A stretch of 64,000 nt of DNA from Chitinophagales bacterium (lineage in GTDB: Bacteria > Bacteroidota > Bacteroidia > Chitinophagales > UBA10324). This document shows positions 1 to 9,572 of this stretch, piece after piece (positions within the stretch are counted from its first letter, which is position 1; every line of letters begins with the position of its first letter). The notes beneath the pieces were generated by a model. That model saw only the letters and a list, made by a program, of their open reading frames with translations. It had not been told where the DNA came from and did not search any database. The stretch covers positions 65,004 to 129,003 of the forward strand of contig JANWXQ010000020.1 in assembly GCA_025057275.1 (NCBI GenBank), written 5' to 3'. The position numbers and the translations under genes are program-made.

Positions 1-2186
1 AGGATTCGGCAATGGCTGAACTGCTGAATCGTTTTGCTGTGGACTACGACAGCTTCAAGGCTGAATTGGAATATCAGGCGCAGGAGTTACGCGGTCAGGC
101 ACCCAATGAGCCACACGAAGAGGAAGAATACGAAGAAGAAAAAGTGCGCAGCAGCGGCACTACCTCTTCGCGCAAAAGCTCCTCTGCCAAGTCGCGCACG
201 CCGGTGCTGGACAATTTTGGCCGCGACATTACCCGGCAGGCCGAAGAAGGTCAACTGGATCCCATTGTCGGTCGCGACATGGAAATTGAACGCGTATCGC
301 AAATCCTTTCGCGACGCAAAAAGAACAACCCGGTGCTCATCGGCGAACCAGGGGTTGGCAAAACGGCCATCGTGGAAGGCCTGGCCATGCGCATTCATCA
401 ACGCAAGGTGTCGCGCGTATTGTTCGACAAGCGCATCGTCATGCTGGACCTGGCGGCTTTGGTGGCCGGCACCAAATACCGCGGTCAGTTTGAAGAGCGC
501 ATGAAAGCCATCATGAATGAGCTGGAAAAGAACCGCGACGTCATCCTGTTCATTGATGAAATTCATACCATAGTCGGCGCCGGAGGCGCTACCGGTTCGC
601 TGGATGCCTCCAACATTTTCAAACCGGCCCTGTCGCGCGGCGAACTGCAGTGCATCGGCGCATCCACTCTGGACGAATACCGCCAGTACATTGAAAAGGA
701 TGGTGCCCTGGACCGCCGCTTCCAGAAGGTGCTCATTGACCCGCCTTCGCCGGAAGAAACCATGGTGATCCTGAACAACATCAAAAGCAAGTATGAGGAT
801 TTCCATAATGTTACCTACACCGATGAGGCGATAGAAGCCTGCGTGAAGCTTTCCTCACGATACATCACCGACCGCCTGTTGCCCGACAAGGCCATTGACG
901 TGCTGGATGAAGTAGGCGCCAAAGTGCACCTCAAAAACATTCACGTGCCGCAGCGCATTGTGGATCTGGAAAAGCGCATTGAAGACATCAAGCAGGAAAA
1001 AAATCGCGTGGTAAAAAGCCAGCGGTACGAAGAAGCAGCCCGTTTGCGCGACAGCGAGAAAAAGCTCCTGGAAGAGCTGGAGCGCGCCAAAATGGAATGG
1101 GAGGAAGAGTCGCGCGTCAAACGCTATCCGGTTACCGCTGACGACATTGCCGAAGTGGTGGCCATGATGACGGGCATTCCGGTCAAGCGGGTAGCCGAAA
1201 GCGAAAGCAGCCGCCTGTTGCGCATGGCCGAGGAATTGCGCAGCAGCGTTATCGGTCAGGAAGAAGCCGTGGCCAAGATCACCAAAGCCATTCAGCGCAA
1301 CCGGGCCGGATTGAAAGACCCGCGCAAGCCCATTGGTTCGTTCATCTTTCTGGGGCCTACCGGCGTAGGTAAAACCGAACTGGCCAAGGTGCTGGCCAGG
1401 TACCTGTTCGACACGGAAGATGCCCTGATCCGGATTGACATGAGCGAATACATGGAAAAATTCTCCGTCTCGCGGCTCATTGGTGCTCCTCCGGGGTATG
1501 TAGGCTATGAAGAAGGCGGCCAGCTTACCGAACGCGTGCGACGCAAGCCTTATTCCGTTGTGTTGCTGGACGAAATTGAAAAAGCGCATCCCGATGTGTA
1601 CAACATCCTGCTTCAGGTGCTCGATGATGGCCAGCTCACCGATGGTTTAGGACGAAAAGTGGACTTCAAGAACACGCTCATCATCATGACGTCCAACATC
1701 GGAGCCCGCCAGCTGAAAGATTTTGGTCAGGGCATCGGCTTTTCCACCCAGGCGCGCCAGGAACAGGAGGATCTGCATGCACGTACCGTGATTGAAAATG
1801 CTCTAAAGCGTACCTTCTCTCCGGAATTTCTCAACCGGGTGGATGATGTGATCATTTTCAATTCGCTGTCCCGTGAACACATCTTCCAGATCATTGAACT
1901 GATGCTGCGCGACCTGAAAAAGCGCATTGCCGGCATTGGTTACCGGTTGGAACTTTCCGAGGCAGCCCGTGGTTTTCTGGCCGATAAAGGTTACGATGCC
2001 AAGTATGGCGCACGTCCGTTGCAACGGGCTATTCAGCGATATGTGGAGGACCTGCTGGCCGAAGAACTTTTGAATGCTTCCCTCAAGCCCGGCGATACAC
2101 TGGTGGTGGACGTGGATGCCGGAAATCCCGACAAGTTAAAGACCGAAATTCAGCAAGCGAAAACGGAAGAGCGGGTAGATACGTAA
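1..2186 (+). CDS. clpC: ClpC-type AAA+ protease ATPase, 5' end cut by window
   Basis: ATP-dependent unfoldase that feeds substrates to ClpP in the cytoplasm. The visible 728 residues hold the end of the N domain, an acidic/serine-rich linker, the first AAA+ module (Walker A GEPGVGKT at about residues 111-118 counted from the ATG at 12), a short UVR-like coiled middle domain, and the second AAA+ module (GPTGVGKT at about 448-455) with the Clp C-terminal domain. The ATG at 12 is internal: the frame is open to base 1 and the family normally carries about 110 more N-terminal residues. The UVR-like middle segment separates ClpC from ClpB, which has a long coiled coil, and from ClpA, which has none. 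It converges on fabI with 60 bp between. No clear terminator is visible there. Confidence 0.93.
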   Translation, partial: DSAMAELLNRFAVDYDSFKAELEYQAQELRGQAPNEPHEEEEYEEEKVRSSGTTSSRKSSSAKSRTPVLDNFGRDITRQAEEGQLDPIVGRDMEIERVSQILSRRKKNNPVLIGEPGVGKTAIVEGLAMRIHQRKVSRVLFDKRIVMLDLAALVAGTKYRGQFEERMKAIMNELEKNRDVILFIDEIHTIVGAGGATGSLDASNIFKPALSRGELQCIGASTLDEYRQYIEKDGALDRRFQKVLIDPPSPEETMVILNNIKSKYEDFHNVTYTDEAIEACVKLSSRYITDRLLPDKAIDVLDEVGAKVHLKNIHVPQRIVDLEKRIEDIKQEKNRVVKSQRYEEAARLRDSEKKLLEELERAKMEWEEESRVKRYPVTADDIAEVVAMMTGIPVKRVAESESSRLLRMAEELRSSVIGQEEAVAKITKAIQRNRAGLKDPRKPIGSFIFLGPTGVGKTELAKVLARYLFDTEDALIRIDMSEYMEKFSVSRLIGAPPGYVGYEEGGQLTERVRRKPYSVVLLDEIEKAHPDVYNILLQVLDDGQLTDGLGRKVDFKNTLIIMTSNIGARQLKDFGQGIGFSTQARQEQEDLHARTVIENALKRTFSPEFLNRVDDVIIFNSLSREHIFQIIELMLRDLKKRIAGIGYRLELSEAARGFLADKGYDAKYGARPLQRAIQRYVEDLLAEELLNASLKPGDTLVVDVDAGNPDKLKTEIQQAKTEERVDT

Positions 2187-2246
2187 GCTGCTTGCCTTAT
2201 TCGTCCGGAAAGTTTTTGGAACAGGCAACACCCGGTGCCATGCGCA

Positions 2247-3062
2247 CTACGGTTTGGTAAACAGCTCCATCAGCTTTTCACTGACCCCCACAAAGGAGTA
2301 ACCGCCATCGTGGAAGAGGTTTTGCATAGTTACCTTACGGCTCAGGTCGGAAAACAGCAGCACGCAGTAGTTGGCGCAATCTCCGGCTGTGGCATTGCCC
2401 AAAGGCGACATCATTTCCGCATAGCGGTAAAACACATCAAATCCTGAAACGCCGGAACCTGCCGTGGTAGGAGTTGGCGACTGCGACACTGTATTAACAC
2501 GCACTTTTTTGCGAATGCCGTAATGATAACCCCAGCTGCGGGTGATGGATTCCAGCAGCGCCTTAGCATCTGCCATGTCGTTGTAATTGGGAAACACCCG
2601 CTGGGCGGCAATGTAGCTAAGCCCGACGATGCTGCCCCATTCGTTGATGGCATCCAGCTGATAAGCCGTCTGAATCATCTTATGAAAGGAAGCTGCCGAT
2701 ATATCCAACGTTTTCAGGTAAAATTCATAGTTCAGATCGGTGTAGGGTTTGTTTTTGCGCACATTGGGCGACATGCCTATGCTGTGCAAAACAAAATCCA
2801 CTCCGCCGCCATGCAACTCCTTGGCCCGGGCAAACAGCTTTTGCAGATCCTCAATGCTGGTGGCATCAGCCGGGATTACCTCTGCGTTAACTTGTCGGGC
2901 GAGTTCATTGATTTTTCCCATGCGCAGGGCAATTGGAGCATTGGTTAAGGTAAGGGCTGCTCCTTCTTCATGGCAGCGCAGGGCCACGTGCCAGGCAATG
3001 GACTGCTCGTCCAGGGCTCCGGAGATAATGCCTTTTTTACCTTTCAACAATTGATAGGCCAT
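2247..3062 (-). CDS. fabI: Enoyl-[acyl-carrier-protein] reductase (NADH)
   Basis: Catalyses the last step of each fatty-acid elongation cycle, reducing trans-2-enoyl-ACP. The 271-residue protein is a short-chain-dehydrogenase-fold FabI. It has the divergent N-terminal dinucleotide-binding stretch typical of FabI (GALDEQSIAWHVA, where most FabI have a similar N-S-I-A-x-G), a conserved Tyr150 in GLSY, and the catalytic Tyr160-x6-Lys167 in YNDMADAK. The length is normal for the family. The ATG at 3062 follows a perfect TAnnTTTG promoter element by 17 nt. It is probably monocistronic, divergent from the arylsulfotransferase-like gene and convergent with clpC. Confidence 0.95.
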   Translation of the reverse strand: MAYQLLKGKKGIISGALDEQSIAWHVALRCHEEGAALTLTNAPIALRMGKINELARQVNAEVIPADATSIEDLQKLFARAKELHGGGVDFVLHSIGMSPNVRKNKPYTDLNYEFYLKTLDISAASFHKMIQTAYQLDAINEWGSIVGLSYIAAQRVFPNYNDMADAKALLESITRSWGYHYGIRKKVRVNTVSQSPTPTTAGSGVSGFDVFYRYAEMMSPLGNATAGDCANYCVLLFSDLSRKVTMQNLFHDGGYSFVGVSEKLMELFTKP

Positions 3063-3079
3063 GGCGTCGGGTTTTGCGG

Positions 3080-3087
3080 CAAAGGTA
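3080..3087 (-). promoter_or_regulatory. Bacteroidota -7 promoter element of fabI
   Basis: The minus strand reads TACCTTTG, a perfect match to the Bacteroidota -7 consensus TAnnTTTG, 17 nt before the fabI ATG. I see no clear -33 TTTG. Confidence 0.6.
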
Positions 3088-3164
3088 GGAGACGAATGCA
3101 GGTTGGCACCGTCCTTTTATCCCAAAGGCCGGCGTTTTCCTTTTACCGTAATGCATAAAAGCGT

Positions 3165-3171
3165 TACTTTG
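3165..3171 (+). promoter_or_regulatory. Possible promoter of the arylsulfotransferase-like gene
   Basis: TACTTTG followed by CG, 46 nt before the ATG at 3218. It is one base shorter than TAnnTTTG. The same variant precedes the tricorn-like gene (17555-17561), and a related TATTTTG precedes acs (53996-54002), which supports it as a promoter variant in this genome. Confidence 0.35.
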
Positions 3172-3217
3172 CGTTGATTACGGAATTCTGTTCATCCCTA
3201 AAAAATCCTGTTGCAAC

Positions 3218-5299
3218 ATGAAAGCATTACGAATGGTTCTGATGCCTGCGCTGCTTCTGTTCGCCTTTCAGGTAAGTGCACAGTATCCCTATGTGTCGCC
3301 GCGACCGGGTTCGGTTATGCAGCCGGTAACCAAACATATTATCCTTAAGCCCGGCGAGCTGGTGGATGCAGCTTCGTTGCAGAAAGAAAAATTCTCTATT
3401 TCCGGCAGCAAAAGCGGCACCCATGACTTCCGCGTAGTGCTTTCCAGCGACGGCAAAACCATTCTGTTGTATCCATTGAACCCCTACGCCTATGAAGAAG
3501 AAATAACCGTTACGGTTCATCCGGGAGTGCACACGCTAACAGGAAAAATGCTGGAAGGACGCACCTTCAGTTTCCACACGCGCCGTTACTACACGCCCGA
3601 AGAGGAAGCTGCCATGAGGCAGGCGGCACGCCAGGCCCGGTTGCAGGAACAAGCCTACTACCGGGAATACTACCGGCAACAGGAACAGCACATTGCCGAT
3701 AGCCGCGGCGATGTAACAGGACAATTTGTAATCAAAGTCAATACCAATCCCAGTGAAGGCGTTTTCATGTACGATGCATGGAGCGCAGGCATACTGGGCA
3801 ACAGCAAGTGGGATGGCTTTTATATCATATCCAACAACGGCGATTCCCTGTATGGAAGCGAAAAGCTGGGTGGTGCTTTTGATTTTTCCCTGAATCCCAA
3901 CGGGTACCTGTCTCATTACAACGAGAAAGTAGCCTTGTGGGAGGTACGCGATTCCAACATGAACGTTATCGATGGTTACACCCCTGGCAACGGCTATAAT
4001 TTCGACGCCCATGAGTTTACTATTTATCCGAACGGACATGCCTGGATGGTAGTGGCTGAAGACAACATTGTGGATCTGTCGGTTTACGATCCTTCCTATC
4101 CCGATGACGCTATCGTTATGACCACCCTGGTGCAGGAATTTGATGCAGATAAAAACGTGATCTGGGAATGGCGCGGCTTTGACCACATTATTCCCACCGA
4201 AACCAATCAGAACCTGGATGCCAACTATGTGGACGTGATTCATACTAACTCTATTGAGTTAACTCCTGACGGCGATGTGCTTTGTTCCCACCGCCACCTC
4301 AACCAGGTAACCCTGATTGATTACGAAACCGGTGAATTCATCTGGAGACTGGGCGGAGTCAACAACCAGTTTACGTTCATCAACGGCTCGGAAACCTTCA
4401 ACTTTCAACACGATGCCCGTATCCTGCCCAATGGCCATATTACCCTCTGGGACAATGGTAATGCCCATTTCCCGGCTCGCTCCCGAGCCAAAGAATACCG
4501 CCTGAATCTGGACAGCATGACGGCTGAACTGGTATGGTACTATCAACCGAAAACCTATAACAACAACAATGCGTTCTGGTTTGCTATGGGTAGCACCCAG
4601 CGGTTGGACAACGGTAACACGGTAATTAACGGTGGTTGGGATTACAGCAGCAACCAGTCCAACTTTTATGAAGTAACGCCTGCCGGCGTGGTGGTCTGGG
4701 AGCTGGCACTGCAAAACAGCAAGAGCCTGGTATCGTACCGGTGCAGAAAATTCCAATGGAAGCCCTGCGCACCGGTAGCCATCGGCTCTGTTTCGGTAAC
4801 AGAAATTACCGACAGCACGGCGCTGATCAGCTGGGTGCCTGTGGCCAATGCCGTTTCCTATACCGTCAGTTACCGGGAAGCGGGAGCAACCACCTGGAAT
4901 ACCCTCACAGCTACCGCCACTTCCGTGCTGCTTCAGGGTTTGCTGGCCAAAACCGATTACGAATTCACGGTGATGGCCTCATGCGCCAACAATTATTCCT
5001 CTGATGAATGTCCCGTGCAAACCTTTACCACTACCGGCGATATTGCCACCGGACTTGCTGCTGCTGATGCGTTGCTGCGGGTATTCCCCAATCCTGCCAG
5101 CGAAACGGTGGTGCTGCGTTTTCCGGTAAACAGCGACTGGCGGGTGGTGGTTTATGATGCACCCGGCCGGGTAGTAAAGAGTGCTTTTCACAAGCAGACC
5201 GAAGAAGTAAGATTGGACCTCGGGGGACTGTCAGCCGGCATGTACCGGATTGAAGCTTTGGGCAGCCGGTTGCTACACACAACAGTGGTAAAGAATTAG
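3218..5299 (+). CDS. Secreted arylsulfotransferase-like protein with FN3 and T9SS type A sorting domain
   Basis: This 693-residue exported protein starts with a signal peptide (cleavage near VSAQ). An Ig-like domain of the type often found before bacterial enzymes follows (about 25-115), then an Arylsulfotransferase (ASST)-family beta-propeller (about 160-510), a fibronectin type III domain (about 520-605) and a T9SS C-terminal domain (about 620-693, with VFPNPASETVVLRF and LSAGMYRI). His398 in the QHDARILPNGH motif is the residue I would expect to correspond to the catalytic histidine of PAPS-independent ASST enzymes, which move sulfate between phenolic compounds. Substrate and activity are inferred only. 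The sorting domain implies transport across the outer membrane and surface attachment or release. The 3' end overlaps convergent recN by 4 bp. Confidence 0.8.
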   Translation: MKALRMVLMPALLLFAFQVSAQYPYVSPRPGSVMQPVTKHIILKPGELVDAASLQKEKFSISGSKSGTHDFRVVLSSDGKTILLYPLNPYAYEEEITVTVHPGVHTLTGKMLEGRTFSFHTRRYYTPEEEAAMRQAARQARLQEQAYYREYYRQQEQHIADSRGDVTGQFVIKVNTNPSEGVFMYDAWSAGILGNSKWDGFYIISNNGDSLYGSEKLGGAFDFSLNPNGYLSHYNEKVALWEVRDSNMNVIDGYTPGNGYNFDAHEFTIYPNGHAWMVVAEDNIVDLSVYDPSYPDDAIVMTTLVQEFDADKNVIWEWRGFDHIIPTETNQNLDANYVDVIHTNSIELTPDGDVLCSHRHLNQVTLIDYETGEFIWRLGGVNNQFTFINGSETFNFQHDARILPNGHITLWDNGNAHFPARSRAKEYRLNLDSMTAELVWYYQPKTYNNNNAFWFAMGSTQRLDNGNTVINGGWDYSSNQSNFYEVTPAGVVVWELALQNSKSLVSYRCRKFQWKPCAPVAIGSVSVTEITDSTALISWVPVANAVSYTVSYREAGATTWNTLTATATSVLLQGLLAKTDYEFTVMASCANNYSSDECPVQTFTTTGDIATGLAAADALLRVFPNPASETVVLRFPVNSDWRVVVYDAPGRVVKSAFHKQTEEVRLDLGGLSAGMYRIEALGSRLLHTTVVKN

Positions 5300-6954
5300 T
5301 TTTTTTCCAATAATTCCCTTGCGCTGGCCAAGGCTGCTTCCGTGATCCGCTGGCCTGAAATCATGCGGGCAATGGCATGAATTTTTTCTTCTTCACTTAA
5401 GGCCGAGATGTGCGCCTGGGTGCGGCCGTTCTTTATCCCCTTGGTAACCAGAAAATGGCGTTCCCCCTTTGCGGCCAACTGGGGCAGATGGGTGACGCAC
5501 ACCACCTGATGCCTTTCGGCCAGGCGGCGCATCAGCCGGGCCACTTTCATGGCGGTTTCACCGGAAATGCCGGTATCGATCTCATCGAACACGAGGGTGG
5601 GCAGTTCTGCTTCTGCAGCAATTAAAGATTGGAAGCAAAGCATCAGTCGCGACAGTTCCCCACCGCTGGCAATGCGTGCCAGATCCTGAAACGTTCCTCC
5701 CCGGTTGGGAGCAAACAAAAACCGGATGCGATCTTTTCCCCAAGCGTTCAGTTGCCCCTCGGGCAGGCACTCGTGATGTGCGGCGATGCGCGCCTGCGGC
5801 ATGCCCACATCGGCCAGCATGTCGTTGATGCGGCTGACCGCCGCCTCCAGTTGCAGCTGCCGCTGGTACGACAGGGCCTCCGCCTGCTCCAGCAAAGCCC
5901 GATGCTGCCGGGCCACCGACTGGCTTAACTCTTCCCGTTGTTGCAGTTGCAACTGTTGCTGCTGCATACGCTCTTCCAGTTGCCGGGCGCGCTCCAGCAG
6001 ATCCGTTACCGTAGCCACGCGGTGCTTTTTCTGGAGACGATACAAAACATCCAGCCGGTCGGTTACCTCCTGCAGCCGCTGCGGGTCGGGCTGAACGAAA
6101 TGACGCAGCCGGTGAAGTTCATGGGCTATGTCGCCCAACTCCTGATGCAGTTGGTCAAGCCGATGCACCAGCTCATCTAATGCCGGCAAGGCAGAAGCCA
6201 CCGCACGAAGCGCCTGCCGTACCTGATGCATTCGGGTCAGCAGCGGCTCATCGGCATCAGCCAGAGCATAGGATGCCTGGTGCAGGGTTTCCAGAATCTG
6301 GCCGGCATGCATCAATTGTTTGTGTTCCTGCTCGAGTTGCTCCTGTTCCCCTTCGCGCAAGGCAGCTGCTTGCAGTTCATGGAGCTGAAAGGAAAGGTAG
6401 TCCAGGTCTTGGTCAGCCTGCTGCTGTTCCAGCAGGTGAAGCCGGTCCAGGTCGCGACGATAGTTCCGGTATTGCTGCCGGAACCGTTGCACAGCCTGCT
6501 GCTGGCCGGCCAGCGAATCCAGCACCGAAAGCTGAACGGTGTGGTCGGCCAGCTCCTGACTATCGTGCTGGCGGTGCATGTCCACCAGCAAACCGGCCAG
6601 TTGGCGCATCAGGCTGGCCTGAACCGGTGTGTCGTTGACAAAGAAGCGCGATTTGCCGTTGGGCATCAATTCACGACGCAGCAACAGCGAAGGGCCGGCG
6701 TCGGTGTCGGTGGTCAAAAGCAGTTCGCTGACATCCTCACCGAAGTTGACAAACTCGGCTTCAATGATGCATTTCTTATCCGGAAGGCGAAGCACCGATG
6801 AATCGCCCCGTTCGCCCAGGACGAGCATCAAGGCCTCCAACAAGATGGATTTGCCCGCTCCCGTTTCACCGGTAATTACGTTGAGGCCCTTGCAAAAGGA
6901 AAGCTCAAGCTGGTCAATGATGACGTAATTGGAAATACTCAACCGCTGAAGCAC
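5296..6954 (-). CDS. recN: DNA repair protein RecN
   Basis: SMC-like ATPase of double-strand-break repair. About 552 residues: an N-terminal ATP-binding half with Walker A GETGAGKS, a long Gln/Leu-rich antiparallel coiled coil, and a C-terminal half with the signature region (ASGGELSRLML) and Walker B (LVFDEIDTGISG). I chose the GTG at 6954 because the protein then begins VLQRLSISNY, where family members start. The frame stays open to a TTG at 6981, which would add nine unconserved residues. It lies downstream of the DUF4835 gene in the bamD-rpoZ-coaBC-DUF4835-recN cluster and is probably its last gene. Confidence 0.93.
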   Translation of the reverse strand: MLQRLSISNYVIIDQLELSFCKGLNVITGETGAGKSILLEALMLVLGERGDSSVLRLPDKKCIIEAEFVNFGEDVSELLLTTDTDAGPSLLLRRELMPNGKSRFFVNDTPVQASLMRQLAGLLVDMHRQHDSQELADHTVQLSVLDSLAGQQQAVQRFRQQYRNYRRDLDRLHLLEQQQADQDLDYLSFQLHELQAAALREGEQEQLEQEHKQLMHAGQILETLHQASYALADADEPLLTRMHQVRQALRAVASALPALDELVHRLDQLHQELGDIAHELHRLRHFVQPDPQRLQEVTDRLDVLYRLQKKHRVATVTDLLERARQLEERMQQQQLQLQQREELSQSVARQHRALLEQAEALSYQRQLQLEAAVSRINDMLADVGMPQARIAAHHECLPEGQLNAWGKDRIRFLFAPNRGGTFQDLARIASGGELSRLMLCFQSLIAAEAELPTLVFDEIDTGISGETAMKVARLMRRLAERHQVVCVTHLPQLAAKGERHFLVTKGIKNGRTQAHISALSEEEKIHAIARMISGQRITEAALASARELLEKN

Positions 6955-6996
6955 AAGACAAAATAAATCGGAAAGCCGCAATAGCTTTTTACCCGA

Positions 6997-7905
6997 TCAA
7001 TTGGCCTTCATGATCTGCTGGTAACGCGCAGCATTGGAAGGGTCCAATGACACCAGAAGCTGAACGGCCTGACTTTTTTCCTGAGGTAAGCCTTTGCTGA
7101 AAATGTTAACCAGTTCTTCCCCTTTGGTCTGGCAAAACACCTGGGTGAACATGGCCGTAGGCTCATCATCGCGGATTTTGGCAAAGCGCGTAAGCGCATC
7201 CAATATGGCTTTCCTACCCTTATCGGTTTGTTCATACATCTGATCCAGCCCCTGCCGGTGGTAGCTGTACAGCATGTCGTGAATGTAATCCAGCTTGGGA
7301 TTGGTCAAATTATTGATGAGCCAGAAGCGGTTGCGGGTACCTTCAAAAGATTTCCAACCCGGGCCGGCCGCATTGGCGCTTTGCGCCATGGCCACAATCT
7401 GACTGGCTCTCTGGAAATACGGATTGCCTCCTTTGGGCGAAAAACTATCGTAATCCAGACCGATGATAACGTAGGCATAGTACGCCAGAAATGCGACCAG
7501 TGAGCTGGTAAACTGATTTTCCACATATTCCAGCGGCTGATACTGCGCATACTGAAACTGGAAGTCTTTATCCACCAGATAGAGCAGCGGCGAATTGTAC
7601 GAAGAGTGGTACACCGGCCTTGAACTTTGAATAGTAACCTGAGCGGCAAAGCGGTCGGAAGAAATTTCCTGCGTGATGCTGATCAGCATGCTGCAGTCAA
7701 TGCGCTCTTTGGGCAGGAACTGATCGTTGGTCCAGCGACGGTTATTAAGAAATTCGCTAATGCTTTGTTCCAGCGTTTCAAAGACCTTCGGATCGGTGGC
7801 CTGCAGGTTAGGAGCCAGCACCTTGACGTTGCAGTTGAGTTCCTGCGCTTCAGCAGAATCTGCCAGCCCGCCAACCAAACCCAGGAACAGGACCAGCCGC
7901 TTCAT
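6997..7905 (-). CDS. DUF4835 family envelope protein (PorD-like)
   Basis: A 302-residue exported protein with a signal peptide ending near AEAQE. It matches the Bacteroidota-specific DUF4835 family: Asn-rich N-terminal segment, paired QPLEYVENQF and GLDYDSFSPKGG motifs, and a C-terminal KAN end. From memory, some databases label this family PorD and link it to type IX secretion; I treat that as tentative. Its start overlaps the coaBC stop by 4 nt (ATGA), so the two are translationally coupled. The constant neighbourhood with bamD suggests a general role in the periplasm or outer membrane. Confidence 0.8.
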   Translation of the reverse strand: MKRLVLFLGLVGGLADSAEAQELNCNVKVLAPNLQATDPKVFETLEQSISEFLNNRRWTNDQFLPKERIDCSMLISITQEISSDRFAAQVTIQSSRPVYHSSYNSPLLYLVDKDFQFQYAQYQPLEYVENQFTSSLVAFLAYYAYVIIGLDYDSFSPKGGNPYFQRASQIVAMAQSANAAGPGWKSFEGTRNRFWLINNLTNPKLDYIHDMLYSYHRQGLDQMYEQTDKGRKAILDALTRFAKIRDDEPTAMFTQVFCQTKGEELVNIFSKGLPQEKSQAVQLLVSLDPSNAARYQQIMKAN

Positions 7906-9140
7906 GAGGTATGTTCCGCTGTTTGCCTGCCTAATAGCGACAGGATAAAGGTAACGATGTCGTCGGCAGCCTCCCTTTTGGATTTCAGGGGAAAAGCATG
8001 GGCATGCCCTTCACGGTCCAGAATGGTAATGCGGTTGGTGTCGTGCCCAAAGCCGGCACCCGGTTCATTGAGTGAGTTGAGGACGATGCCATCCAGATTT
8101 TTCTCTTCCAGCTTTTGGCGGGCATTAGCGAGTTCGTTTTCCGTTTCCAGAGCAAAACCCACCAGCACCTGACCATTCTTTTTTTGCCTGCCCAGCTCGC
8201 TCAGAATATCGGCTGTGGGCTGCAGGGTGAGGGTCAGTTCCTTTTGTGCGCCCTTCTTGATTTTTTGAGCGGATGGTTGATGCGGGGTAAAGTCGGCCAC
8301 AGCAGCAGCCATGACAACAACCTGAGCATCGGGAAAAAAGCGCAGGGCCTGCTGGTACATTTCCTTTGCCGTTTGCACACGCACCACATGGAGTCGCTCT
8401 GAAGCAGGCGCAGCAACAGCTGATGGTCCGAGGATCAAGGTAACCTGTGCTCCTTCTTCCAGAAGAGCCTCGGTGAGGGCAATACCCATTTTGCCGGTAC
8501 TGTGGTTTCCGATATAACGGACGGGATCAATGGGTTCGTGCGTAGGTCCGGCGGTTACCAAAGCATGCAAACCTTCAAGCCGGGGAACCCCAGTTTTTTT
8601 TTGCAGCAGTTCTTCTATGTAGGCAACGATCTGATCGGGCTCGGGAAGGCGACCTTCGCCCACCAGGCCGCTGGCCAATTCACCGCTTTCCACCGGCATC
8701 AGATGATGGCCCCGCTGTCGAAGCGTGTGGACATTGGCCTGCGTGGCCGGATGATGCCACATGTCGGTGTCCATGGCCGGAGCCAGGACCACCGGGCATC
8801 GGACGGATAAGTAAATGGCCGTAAGCAGATTGTCGCATAAACCACAGGCCATTTTTGCCAGCGTATTGGCAGTGGCCGGAGCCACAACAAAGAGGTCAGC
8901 CCAGTGAGCCAGATGAATGTGGTTGTTCCATGTAGCTGCTGTGGGTTCGGTTAGGTCGCGCAGTACCGGGTGGCGCGAAAGGGTGGCCAGGGTAACAGGG
9001 GGCAGAAACTGCTCGGCAGCGGCCGTCATCACCACACGCACCTCTGCACCTTTTTTGATCAAGGCGCGAACCAGAAAAGCACTTTTGTACGCTGCAATGC
9101 TGCCGGTAACGCCCAACAGAATTTTTCTGCCCTGCAGCAT
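7902..9140 (-). CDS. coaBC: Bifunctional phosphopantothenoylcysteine decarboxylase / phosphopantothenate-cysteine ligase
   Basis: Carries out two consecutive steps of coenzyme A synthesis: joining cysteine to 4'-phosphopantothenate (CoaB) and decarboxylating the product (CoaC). The 412-residue protein has the N-terminal flavoprotein domain (GVTGSIAAYK start, PAMDTDMW motif) and the C-terminal ligase domain (VTAGPTHEPIDPVRYIGNHSTGKMG begins at about residue 190, with AAAVADFTP later). Length and domain order are normal. It sits 24 nt downstream of rpoZ in a compact minus-strand operon and overlaps the DUF4835 gene by 4 nt. Confidence 0.95.
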   Translation of the reverse strand: MLQGRKILLGVTGSIAAYKSAFLVRALIKKGAEVRVVMTAAAEQFLPPVTLATLSRHPVLRDLTEPTAATWNNHIHLAHWADLFVVAPATANTLAKMACGLCDNLLTAIYLSVRCPVVLAPAMDTDMWHHPATQANVHTLRQRGHHLMPVESGELASGLVGEGRLPEPDQIVAYIEELLQKKTGVPRLEGLHALVTAGPTHEPIDPVRYIGNHSTGKMGIALTEALLEEGAQVTLILGPSAVAAPASERLHVVRVQTAKEMYQQALRFFPDAQVVVMAAAVADFTPHQPSAQKIKKGAQKELTLTLQPTADILSELGRQKKNGQVLVGFALETENELANARQKLEEKNLDGIVLNSLNEPGAGFGHDTNRITILDREGHAHAFPLKSKREAADDIVTFILSLLGRQTAEHTS

Positions 9141-9164
9141 GATGGCCCGAGCTGCCGTTAGCGT

Positions 9165-9572
9165 TTAGCTCTTCTTCCTGCGGCCCGCTTCAGTGCCGGT
9201 ACCGTTCTGACGCAGAGGTTCCAATACCGGAGTCAACTCCGGTTCGTTTTCTTTCTGCGGATTGCGGAAGTAAATTTTTCCTTCTAAAAATTCCTGGGTG
9301 GCCAGCAGTGCCGGATTGGGCATCCGCTCGTACATGCGCGAAAGCTCAATCTGTTCCCGGTTTTCGTGAACTTCTTCCAGATTGTCGGTAACGGTGTTGA
9401 ACTCTTCCAGTTTGCTGTGCAGTTCCTCACGCAGCTTGTTGGCAATCTGGTTGGCCCGCTTGGCAATGATGACAATGGCCTCATAGACATTGCCCGTCTT
9501 GGCCTGCAAATCCACCAGGTTTCGCGGCACCAGGTAGCCCTGCGTGTTGTAATCAGTTTTGGACGAACTCAT
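9165..9572 (-). CDS. rpoZ: RNA polymerase omega-like subunit (Bacteroidota form)
   Basis: A 135-residue Bacteroidota omega/Rpb6-like protein. The helical region (NVYEAIVIIAKRANQIANKL) matches the omega core that wraps the beta' C-terminus and helps RNA polymerase assembly. It is longer than proteobacterial omega, with a charged C-terminal tail ending in RRKKS. The first 20 nt overlap the end of bamD, so translation of the two is probably coupled. The bamD-rpoZ-coaBC order is conserved in this phylum. Confidence 0.85.
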   Translation of the reverse strand: MSSSKTDYNTQGYLVPRNLVDLQAKTGNVYEAIVIIAKRANQIANKLREELHSKLEEFNTVTDNLEEVHENREQIELSRMYERMPNPALLATQEFLEGKIYFRNPQKENEPELTPVLEPLRQNGTGTEAGRRKKS

